NCBI GenBank assembly: GCA_041859375.1
Contig: JBHEKP010000221.1
Location: forward strand, 1-31,150
Direction: 5' to 3'
DNA from: JBHEKP01 sp041859375
Lineage (GTDB): Bacteria; Hydrogenedentota; Hydrogenedentia; Hydrogenedentales; CAITNO01
DNA length: 31,150 bases
Positions within the stretch are counted from its first letter, which is position 1, and each line of letters opens with the position of its first letter. Both the position numbers and the translations under genes were made by a program. The notes beneath the pieces were generated by a model. That model did not search any database. It was not told where the DNA came from and saw only the letters and a program-made list of their open reading frames with translations. This document shows positions 15,991-22,994 of the stretch, piece after piece.

Positions 15991-17085
15991 ATGGACAAGA
16001 CGGGTGCCGGGCGCGGTGAAAGCATCATGGTGGTGGACGACTCGCCGGAGAATTTGCAGGTGCTTGGCGAGATGCTCAGGCGCAAGGGGTATGATGTGCG
16101 CCTTGCGCCCAATGGAAAGTTCGCCCTAAGCGCAGTGGCGGGGGATCCGCCCGATCTTATCCTGCTGGACATCCACATGCCGGGAATGGACGGCTACGAG
16201 GTGTGCCGGGCGCTGAAGGGCGACGACACGCTCAGAAAAATCCCGGTGCTTTTCATCAGCGGCCTGGACAGGCTGGAGGACAAGATGCGGGCCTTTGAGG
16301 CCGGCGGGATTGACTATGTCACCAAGCCGTTCCAGTTTGAGGAGGTGGACGCGCGCGTCAGGACGCACTTGGAACTGCGCCGGCTCCAGACGGAACTGGA
16401 ACGGCACAACCTCCGGCTGGAACAGATGGTGGAGGAGCAGGTCAAGGAGATATCAGACTCGCAAATGGCGATCATTTTCGCCCTCGCAAAGCTTTCCGAA
16501 TCCAGGGATGACGAGACGGGCCACCACATGGAGCGGGTGCGCGAGACCTGCCGCATCCTCGCGGCGGAGCTGCTGGAGCGGGGTGGCGGGCCGGATGAGA
16601 TAAATCCGGCGTTCGTGCAAAACATCTACCTTACCAGCCCGCTGCATGACATCGGCAAGGTGGGCATTCCGGACGCGGTGCTGCTGAAGCCGGGCAAACT
16701 CAGCGCCGAGGAGTTCGAGGTGATGAAATCGCACACGGTGATTGGGGCGCAAACCCTGGAGGCCGTCCATCACGAGTACCCCCACGCAGCCTTTGTCAGG
16801 ATGGGCATAGACGTGGCGCGATCACACCATGAGCGCTGGGACGGCACCGGATACCCCGACCGGCTCGCGGGACCACGGATTCCGGTCTCCGCGCAAATCA
16901 CGGCGGTTGCCGACGTGTATGACGCGCTGCGGTCCGAACGCCACTACAAGGAGGCGTTTTCCCATGAGAAAAGCCGGGAGATTATTCTCGGCGGCGCCGG
17001 AGGGCAGTTTTCCACCCAGGCGGTCCGGGCCTTTGAGATGGCGGAGGCAAAGATAGTGGAGGTGTACGAGCGGTTAAGGGGTTGA
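15991..17085 (+). CDS. Response regulator with HD-GYP phosphodiesterase domain
   Basis: The 364-aa protein has an N-terminal receiver (VVDDSPEN; phosphoacceptor D60 in LLDIHMPGMDG; conserved Lys in VTKPF), a coiled coil at about 120-155, and an HD-GYP domain. The HD pair is H219-D220 in LHDIGKVGIPD, and the GYP motif is G287-Y288-P289 in HHERWDGTGYPDRL. HD-GYP enzymes hydrolyse cyclic di-GMP to GMP or pGpG, which usually lowers biofilm and polysaccharide production. The start at 15991 has AAAGGA six bases upstream; ATG 15976 is an alternative. It lies 61 nt after the hybrid kinase and is probably its output. Its 3' end overlaps the convergent gene's end by 12 nt. Enzyme class is firm; activity depends on metal ligands I can only partly trace. 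Confidence 0.9.
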   Translation: MDKTGAGRGESIMVVDDSPENLQVLGEMLRRKGYDVRLAPNGKFALSAVAGDPPDLILLDIHMPGMDGYEVCRALKGDDTLRKIPVLFISGLDRLEDKMRAFEAGGIDYVTKPFQFEEVDARVRTHLELRRLQTELERHNLRLEQMVEEQVKEISDSQMAIIFALAKLSESRDDETGHHMERVRETCRILAAELLERGGGPDEINPAFVQNIYLTSPLHDIGKVGIPDAVLLKPGKLSAEEFEVMKSHTVIGAQTLEAVHHEYPHAAFVRMGIDVARSHHERWDGTGYPDRLAGPRIPVSAQITAVADVYDALRSERHYKEAFSHEKSREIILGGAGGQFSTQAVRAFEMAEAKIVEVYERLRG

Positions 17086-18309
17086 ACCCGGCCCGGTCCG
17101 GGGATGGAACCTGAAGAGATATTCCGCGAGGGCGCGGTGCATCCATGCCGCGCCCCAGCGGGGGTAGGCGATTTTTGAGGTGAAGAGGGGGTATTTCCGG
17201 TGCCAGGGCGCGCCGGTGCGCGGGTCGCGCATCATTTCGTGGGCCCAGCGCATGGCCGCCAGGGCGGCGGGCTGGCAGTTCCTGAAACGCTCCGAAAGCA
17301 CCGACGGGCACAGCACCGCCTCGGCGCAGGCGTGGATGTCCACGGGCATGCGGCCGTGGGCGGTGCGGGGCATGCCCGAAGGCTCCAGCAGATGTTTGCG
17401 GTAGTAGTCAAAGCCGTGCTCCAGCGTCCATGCGGGAATCTCACCCAGCACCTCCTGATCAATCGCGTGGAGCGAACGGAGGACGAAACCCGTGTGGTGG
17501 TTGTCCACCACCGCCAGCAACTCCGGCTCGTAGCCGTCGCCGGGCACGGACATGCCGTAGGGCCATGCGCCGTCCTCCCGCTGCGCGGCCACGGCGCACC
17601 TGACGGCGGGCAGGGCCGCCTCCACCAGTTCCGGTTTGCCGCCGATTTTTCCGCAACGGATGAGGTGCTCCGCCGTGAGCAGGCTGGCGTTGAACACGCG
17701 CCTGTGATCCCCCGGGGTGTAGGCGAAGCAGTAAAGCCCGCCGCCCGTGTCCAGCCGGGGCAGTTTTTCCATCATGAACCGGGCGACGGACAGGGCCGCA
17801 TCAACCCATTTCTGGCTTTCGGTGACCTCCCACGCGAGCAGGAAGGCCTGGCCCGCAATGGCGGAGACCACGGCCACGGGGGTGTGGGGCGGGGTGTTCA
17901 ACCCTTTGGCGGTGACGCTGAAGGGGTACCCCCAGCACAGCGCATCCTGCCCCGGCGAGGGGTGATCCATCAGCCACCGCAGCCTCACCACGGCTTTTTC
18001 CAGCCACCGGGGCTCGCCGGTGGCCTGGTGCAGGCGAAGCAAACCCAGCGCCAGCAGTGCGTGGGTTTTCGGGTTTTCGGAGGGTTGAACGCCGAGCAGG
18101 CGGCGGGAGGCGCGGGGAAACAGGTCGCACAGCACGGTGGATGCGCGCCGGGGCAGGGGGCGGGACTGGCATTTTTGGATGAGCGGGTGCGCCTTGACGT
18201 CAAAGGGATCAAACCCGGCGGTGCCGTGTTGTTCAAACCAGTCGTCCAACTGGCCGACCCATTCCTGGGCCAGCGCGATGGCGGGATCGTTTGCCAGATT
18301 CAGCCGCAT
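17074..18309 (-). CDS. Polysaccharide-locus toroid-like protein of unknown activity
   Basis: This 411-aa protein starts MRLNLANDP. The frame extends upstream to 18594, but that part is antisense to the glycosyltransferase and is a shadow. The sequence is helical with repeated aromatic/Gly turns typical of (alpha/alpha) toroids: CWGYPFSVTAKG, NASLLTAEHLIR, DGAWPYGMS, DNHHTGFVLRSL. These blocks resemble a conserved family found in exopolysaccharide gene clusters, sometimes misnamed aminolevulinate dehydratase; the fold suggests binding or cleaving glycans. No signal peptide is seen. Its ATG shares one base with the TAA stop of the glycosyltransferase (TAATG), so the two are translationally coupled and likely act on the same glycan. 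The reaction is unknown. Confidence 0.65.
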   Translation of the reverse strand: MRLNLANDPAIALAQEWVGQLDDWFEQHGTAGFDPFDVKAHPLIQKCQSRPLPRRASTVLCDLFPRASRRLLGVQPSENPKTHALLALGLLRLHQATGEPRWLEKAVVRLRWLMDHPSPGQDALCWGYPFSVTAKGLNTPPHTPVAVVSAIAGQAFLLAWEVTESQKWVDAALSVARFMMEKLPRLDTGGGLYCFAYTPGDHRRVFNASLLTAEHLIRCGKIGGKPELVEAALPAVRCAVAAQREDGAWPYGMSVPGDGYEPELLAVVDNHHTGFVLRSLHAIDQEVLGEIPAWTLEHGFDYYRKHLLEPSGMPRTAHGRMPVDIHACAEAVLCPSVLSERFRNCQPAALAAMRWAHEMMRDPRTGAPWHRKYPLFTSKIAYPRWGAAWMHRALAEYLFRFHPRTGPGSTP

Positions 18310-19400
18310 TATCCCCTGCCTTTCCTTTCCGCCGCCCGTTCCATCACCCCGCGAAACACGGGATGGTGCGCATCGTAAGAATAACACTCCGCCGCGCGCG
18401 CACGCGCCGCCCGGCCCATCTGTTCCCGCAGGGCGGGGGAGGCCGCCAGTTGTTCCAGCCGGTCCAGCCACTCCTGACGGGTATCGGCCAGAAAACCGCT
18501 CACCCCGTCCTCCACCGCATCGCGGTTCATGCCCACGGGCGACAGCACCACTGGGGTGCCCACACCCATGAACTGGAGCGCCTTGAAGGCGCATTTTCCC
18601 CGCGCGCGCGGGGTGTCCTCCAGCGGCATCAGGCCGATGTCCGGCTCCTGAAGGTTGGCGATTTCCGCAGTCTCGGTCCAGGGGCGGTTGCGCACGGTGA
18701 GCCCGTCGGCGGTGAAATCCCCGTCGCTGACCACCAGCAGTTCCACTGGGCGGCGTGCGGCCAGTTCCCGCAGTGCAGGCAGGATGGCGCGGAGATAGCC
18801 CAGGTTGTCGCGCACCCCGGTCCAGCCCAGCACCACCGGGCTGTCCGCCTTCCGTTCGGGATATGTCTTTTGGGTGTGCCGTTCCATGTCTATGCAGGTG
18901 GGGATGACCGTCACAGAACGCGCCCCGTGTTCCCGGAAATACGCCTCAATCACCCCGTTTCCCGCGATGACCTCCCGGGCCATGCGGGCCATTTTCGCGG
19001 CCCAGCCCAAGTCCATAAACCGCACAAAGGGACTGTCCACATAGGCGGGCGGTTCCCACATTGCATCATCCACGTCAATGACCATGCGCGGATTCAGCCG
19101 GTGCAGGAGCCGCTCAAGCAGGGGCGGGCCGTAGGGGAAAAGGGCCCCCTTGAGGAACACGGCGTCCGCGCCTGGCGCATGGCGCAACTGGGCGAGGCGG
19201 CGGAGCAACACCAGGGCGAGATAGGCCAGTTTCGCCGTCCTGGAGCGGTTTTCGTACAAAAGACGCCACTGGGAGAGGGGGGCGGGGGGGCAGAAGACAC
19301 ATTCGTGGCCCTCTGCGGCAAGGCGTTCGGCAAACTTAAGCACCCGGTGCCTGACCCCGGCGTACTTTTCCGTTTCATTCGTGTAAAAAACGAACCTCAT
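18309..19400 (-). CDS. Glycosyltransferase family 4-like protein
   Basis: The 363-aa protein has two Rossmann-like halves typical of GT-B enzymes. The N-terminal half binds acceptor (GVRHRVLKFAERLAAEGHE, then VIDVDDAMWEPP). The C-terminal half binds nucleotide-sugar: VVLGWTGVRDNLGYL, then GLMPLEDTPRARGKCAFKAL and FMGVGTPVVLSPVG. The usual E-x7-E pair of family 4 is altered, with K and Q near the expected first Glu, as in some subgroups. It probably adds a sugar during surface polysaccharide synthesis. It is the first gene of a two-gene unit with the toroid-like protein, and diverges from the ExeA-like gene 148 nt away. Donor and acceptor are not predictable. Confidence 0.8.
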   Translation of the reverse strand: MRFVFYTNETEKYAGVRHRVLKFAERLAAEGHECVFCPPAPLSQWRLLYENRSRTAKLAYLALVLLRRLAQLRHAPGADAVFLKGALFPYGPPLLERLLHRLNPRMVIDVDDAMWEPPAYVDSPFVRFMDLGWAAKMARMAREVIAGNGVIEAYFREHGARSVTVIPTCIDMERHTQKTYPERKADSPVVLGWTGVRDNLGYLRAILPALRELAARRPVELLVVSDGDFTADGLTVRNRPWTETAEIANLQEPDIGLMPLEDTPRARGKCAFKALQFMGVGTPVVLSPVGMNRDAVEDGVSGFLADTRQEWLDRLEQLAASPALREQMGRAARARAAECYSYDAHHPVFRGVMERAAERKGRG

Positions 19401-19454
19401 CAGCGCCGAACCCTTCCCCTGCGGACGGAAAGACCGGTTTTTAACAGTTTAAAC

Positions 19455-19469
19455 CGTCCCGCCGGGACG
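19455..19469. promoter_or_regulatory. Short palindrome in divergent promoter region
   Basis: CGTCCC and GGGACG form a 6-bp inverted repeat with a 3-nt spacer, between the divergent glycosyltransferase and ExeA-like genes. It could be an operator or a small hairpin. Just upstream, a second inverted pair CGGTTT/AAACCG brackets a T/A-rich centre. Evidence is structural only. Confidence 0.2.
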
Positions 19470-19476
19470 CAAGCCA

Positions 19477-19505
19477 TTGATTCCAGAACCGTTACATGAT
19501 ATTCT
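19477..19505 (+). promoter_or_regulatory. Possible promoter for the ExeA-like gene
   Basis: TTGATT (19477-19482), a 17-bp spacer and TATTCT (19500-19505) precede the ATG at 19549. Each hexamer matches four of six consensus bases. The region is the only AT-rich stretch in the divergent gap. Confidence 0.35.
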
Positions 19506-19548
19506 ATGTTGTCAAGAATTTGCCATTGGCTTGTACCACGAGGCGGCC

Positions 19549-21885
19549 ATGTACGAAGCATTCTATGGGTTGCGCGAGAAACCGTTCAATCTCACGCCCG
19601 ACCCCAAATTTTTGTATCTCAGCGAAAAGCACAGGGAGGCCTTTGCCCACCTGCTTTTCGGCATTAAAAACCGCTCCGGGTTTGTCATGGTCACCGGCGA
19701 GATTGGCACGGGCAAGACGACCATCTGCCGCAACCTCCTTAGCCAGCTTGATTCGGACACGGAGGTGTCCTTCATCTTCAACCCCTTCCTGAGCCCGGTG
19801 GAGCTGCTTCGCAAAATCAACAGCGAATTCGGCATTGACACCAAGGCGGACAACCTGCTCGGGCTGACCGAGGAGTTGAACATCCACCTGCTCAACGCGG
19901 CGGCGCGGGGCAAGAACTGCGTGCTGGTCATTGACGAGGCGCAGAACCTGGATCCGAAGGTGCTGGAGCAGATACGGCTTCTTTCCAACCTTGAGACCGA
20001 CTCGAACAAGCTGATTCAAATTGTGCTCATCGGCCAGCCGGAGCTGGGGGAGAAGCTGGCGCTCCACGAGCTGCGCCAGCTCAACCAGCGCATCACGGCG
20101 CGCTACCACCTGACCCCGCTCAACGCGCAGGAGACGCTCCAGTACATCGCCTACCGCATTCATGTGGCGGGCGGGCGCAAGTCGGTGAACTTTTCCAAGG
20201 GCGCCATCAAGCGGGTGTACAAGCACTCCGGCGGCACACCGCGCGTGATCAACGCCCTGTGCGACCGGGCGCTGCTGGTGGGCTACACCCGCGAGGAGCA
20301 TGTGATTTCCGCCGCGATTGTTGACAGGGCGGCCAGGGAACTCCGGGGTGAAAAGGTGACCGTGAAGCGTCCCCGCGAAAAGGGGGGATGGAAGCGGCTG
20401 CTGCCCAGCCCGACCATGGTGCTCGCGGCGGTGCTGCTGCTGGTGCTGGCGCAGTTCCTGGCGAGTCCTCTGGACCGGTTCTCCCGCGAACTGGGCGTGT
20501 TCAACCGGCTGCTTTCCGGTGACACGCCTCCGCCCGCCGCCCCGCCGTCTGAAGCATCGGTGTCCGCGGCGGCGCCCGCCACCCCGGCCCCGCCCGCCCT
20601 CCCCGCCGATTCCCCGGTGGCGCGCAGGGTGATTGACCGTCTCGCGGCGGCCTCGCGGGACGCGCAGTCGGGCGGCACGGCCAAACAGTTGATTGAGCAA
20701 ATCACCGCCGCCCCCCCCGCGGCGCTTTCCGGCGCGGGCGCGGCGGCAATCCTCCGGGCGTGGTCCGTTGCGGCGGTCCCGGATTCGGCCGGGGGCACGG
20801 CGGAACTGGAGAATTATTTCAGCCGCGCGGGGCTGGTGTGCGAGCAGTTGCGCTCCTCCCTGTCCCAGTTGGTGGCGGCCAACCTGCCCGCGATGCTCAA
20901 GGTCAACCTTGCGGGCGGTCCAGGCTGGATTGCGCTCACCGGCGCGGACGAGGAAACCGTGACGGTGGTCTTCGGCGACGGGTCGGAGAAACAGATAAGC
21001 CGGATATTGTTCCGCGACATTTACCTGAACGAGGCCTTGGTGCCCTGGCGCGACGACGCCCCCGGCCAGGGGGTGATGATTCCCGGCCAGAAGGGCGGCC
21101 AGGTGGCCGCGCTGAAGAAGTCGCTGCGCGGGTTGGGGCTGATCGGCGGAAAAAACACGGGCGACACCTATGACAGCGAGACGGCTTCCGCCGTGGCCTC
21201 GCTTCAGGCCGAAACAGGCATGAAGATGGACGGCAAGGCCGGACGGCAGGTGAGGATGGTCATCGCAAGCTGGTCCGGCGGCGCGGCGGTTCCCGTATTG
21301 CGTCCGCGCGGCGGCGATGTTTCCCAGCCGGTCCCGGCTTCCACCGCACAGCCGGTGGCGGTTGCACCACCGCCCGCGCCCGCGCCGGTGGCGGCACCCG
21401 CGCCCGTGCCGGTTCCCGCAGCAGCCGTGCCGGAGCCCGCCCCTGTGCCGGTTCCCGCCGCGCCCGCGCCACAGCCCGTCCCGGAAACGCCTCCTGCGGC
21501 TCCTGCGGAACCCGCCGCCCCGGCGACGCCTTCCGCTCCGGCGGCAGCCCCCGCCCCCGCCCCCGCCATTCCCCCCGTCCCGGCGGCGGAACCGCAACAG
21601 CAGGTTTCTTCGGCATTGCCCGGGGCCTTTGCGCCCGTTCCTGAGGAAAAGGGGGTAATGACGCTGGTGCAGGTGCGCGAGTTGCCGCCGCCCGAAGCCT
21701 TTGCGCCGCTGCCGCCTGTTGAGGAACTGCTTCCCAAGGAGAAGACAGAACCGGTGGCGGGCACGTCGCCCCTTGTGCCCCACGCCGACGGGGCTGTTGC
21801 CACCGTCCAGCCACCTTCCCTGCCGCAGCAGGAAAAAACGACCGTATCCAGGGAGGAGAGTCCCACGGGAGACGCGAGCGGATGA
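19549..21885 (+). CDS. ExeA/GspA-like AAA ATPase with peptidoglycan-binding domain
   Basis: The 778-aa protein begins MYEAFYGLREKPFNLTPDP, the hallmark of ExeA and the related exosortase-system ATPases. Residues about 1-270 are an AAA domain with Walker A GEIGTGKTT (K56) and Walker B VLVIDEAQ (D129, E130). A single membrane helix lies at about 288-308, followed by a periplasmic region, a PG_binding_1-type repeat at about 506-573, and a Pro/Ala-rich tail of about 190 residues. In Aeromonas, ExeA with ExeB uses ATP and binds peptidoglycan to help insert the type II secretion secretin ring. The start at 19549 has GAGGCGG upstream. The stop overlaps the next ATG (ATGA), and that gene is ExeB-like, which supports the secretion role over an exosortase role. 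Confidence 0.82.
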   Translation: MYEAFYGLREKPFNLTPDPKFLYLSEKHREAFAHLLFGIKNRSGFVMVTGEIGTGKTTICRNLLSQLDSDTEVSFIFNPFLSPVELLRKINSEFGIDTKADNLLGLTEELNIHLLNAAARGKNCVLVIDEAQNLDPKVLEQIRLLSNLETDSNKLIQIVLIGQPELGEKLALHELRQLNQRITARYHLTPLNAQETLQYIAYRIHVAGGRKSVNFSKGAIKRVYKHSGGTPRVINALCDRALLVGYTREEHVISAAIVDRAARELRGEKVTVKRPREKGGWKRLLPSPTMVLAAVLLLVLAQFLASPLDRFSRELGVFNRLLSGDTPPPAAPPSEASVSAAAPATPAPPALPADSPVARRVIDRLAAASRDAQSGGTAKQLIEQITAAPPAALSGAGAAAILRAWSVAAVPDSAGGTAELENYFSRAGLVCEQLRSSLSQLVAANLPAMLKVNLAGGPGWIALTGADEETVTVVFGDGSEKQISRILFRDIYLNEALVPWRDDAPGQGVMIPGQKGGQVAALKKSLRGLGLIGGKNTGDTYDSETASAVASLQAETGMKMDGKAGRQVRMVIASWSGGAAVPVLRPRGGDVSQPVPASTAQPVAVAPPPAPAPVAAPAPVPVPAAAVPEPAPVPVPAAPAPQPVPETPPAAPAEPAAPATPSAPAAAPAPAPAIPPVPAAEPQQQVSSALPGAFAPVPEEKGVMTLVQVRELPPPEAFAPLPPVEELLPKEKTEPVAGTSPLVPHADGAVATVQPPSLPQQEKTTVSREESPTGDASG

Positions 21886-22952
21886 GTTCCATCCTGGACG
21901 CCCTCAACAAACTGGAGGAGGACCGCGCCGCCGCGGAAAAGGCGGCGGCGGAGGACAACCTCATCCCCCTCACACCGGAAGCGGCGGCGGAGGAACTCCT
22001 GGGCGGGGCCCGGCCTGCGCGCAGAAAAAGACAGTCCGGGGGAAAATCCCCCGTTTTGCTGTATGTGTTTGGCGGCATTGCCGCGCTGGCGGTGGTGGCG
22101 GGAACGGTTTCCGTGGCGGCGTTTCTGGTGTTGCGCCAGCCAGGGTCGCCCGCGGTTCCCGCAACAGTGGTGTCGGTGGTGCCCGCGCCCGCGACACCCG
22201 CGCCTGCGCCCGCGCCCCTGCCTGTCGCCGCGGTTCCGGTGCAGAATCCCGCACCGCCGCCTGCCGCGCCCGCACCCCAGCCGGTTGCGGTCAGCCCCGC
22301 GCCGCAACCCGCCGCGCCCGCCCTGACCCCGGCCCCAAACCCGCCGCCGGTTGTGGCCGCGCCCGCGCCGCAGCCCGTGGCGGCAGTTGCACCACCGCCC
22401 GCACCAACGCCTGTACCCGCGCCCGCACAGCCTGTGGCGGAGACGCCCGCTCCTGCGCCGGTTGAGGTTGCGCCAACACCTGTTGAAAAACCGGCGGAGC
22501 CGGTCAAGGTGGCCGCCGCAGTGCCCGCGCCTGTGAAAAAACCGGAACCGGAACCGGTGGATGAGGAGCCGCAGGAGGACACCATTCCCCTGCCTCCCCT
22601 GCCCACGGTGGTGACACCGGTGGAGGAGCCGCTTCAGAAGCCCGCCGCGCTGCCCGCCGCCTTTCCCGCCGCCGCCCCCGTGGCAAAAAAGCCCGAGGGC
22701 GTGGTTGATGTCAATTCACTGCCCCGGCTTACCCCGTCGGACCGGTCACGGCTGGGTTTGTCTGAATTCCGGCTGAACGTGCTGCGCGAGGCGAGCGCCA
22801 CCCAGCCCGAGGCGCTGGCCATCATCAACCTGAAAAAAGTCTATGTGGGCGAAATGGTTCCGGGCACCAAGGCGCGGCTCATCGCGGTGCAGTCCCGGGC
22901 CATCGCCATTGAGATGGATGACACGGGCGAACGGTTCAAGGTGACCAATTAG
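21882..22952 (+). CDS. ExeB/GspB-like protein
   Basis: The 356-aa protein starts MSSILDALNKLEEDR, the conserved N-terminal peptide of GspB/ExeB. A membrane helix lies at about 55-84, then a long periplasmic Pro/Ala/Val-rich linker (about 90-270) thought to span the cell wall. A C-terminal domain at about 275-356 (INLKKVYVGEMVPG, then VQSRAIAIEM) matches the small GspB beta-domain that resembles GspC-type secretin-binding modules. It probably forms a complex with the preceding ATPase to place the type II secretin in the outer membrane. It is coupled to that gene by an ATGA overlap. The extreme alanine/proline bias of the linker leaves long open shadow frames on both strands. Confidence 0.8.
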   Translation: MSSILDALNKLEEDRAAAEKAAAEDNLIPLTPEAAAEELLGGARPARRKRQSGGKSPVLLYVFGGIAALAVVAGTVSVAAFLVLRQPGSPAVPATVVSVVPAPATPAPAPAPLPVAAVPVQNPAPPPAAPAPQPVAVSPAPQPAAPALTPAPNPPPVVAAPAPQPVAAVAPPPAPTPVPAPAQPVAETPAPAPVEVAPTPVEKPAEPVKVAAAVPAPVKKPEPEPVDEEPQEDTIPLPPLPTVVTPVEEPLQKPAALPAAFPAAAPVAKKPEGVVDVNSLPRLTPSDRSRLGLSEFRLNVLREASATQPEALAIINLKKVYVGEMVPGTKARLIAVQSRAIAIEMDDTGERFKVTN

Positions 22953-22994
22953 GCAAATGCCTTTGGGACAACAGGGTAGGGGAGGTCAACACCG

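Noticed and set aside
17200..18378. Plus-strand open frame of 392 codons
   Set aside because: It is antisense to the toroid-like gene; the His/Gln/Gly-rich text lacks any domain.
19504..21783. Minus-strand open frame of 759 codons
   Set aside because: It is antisense to the ExeA-like gene, with Arg/Gly repeats that are the reverse complement of the Pro/Ala linker codons.
21204..22606. Gly/Ala-rich minus-strand frames resembling PE_PGRS or silk-like proteins
   Set aside because: They arise from the opposite strand of the Pro/Ala-rich linkers of the ExeA/ExeB-like genes.
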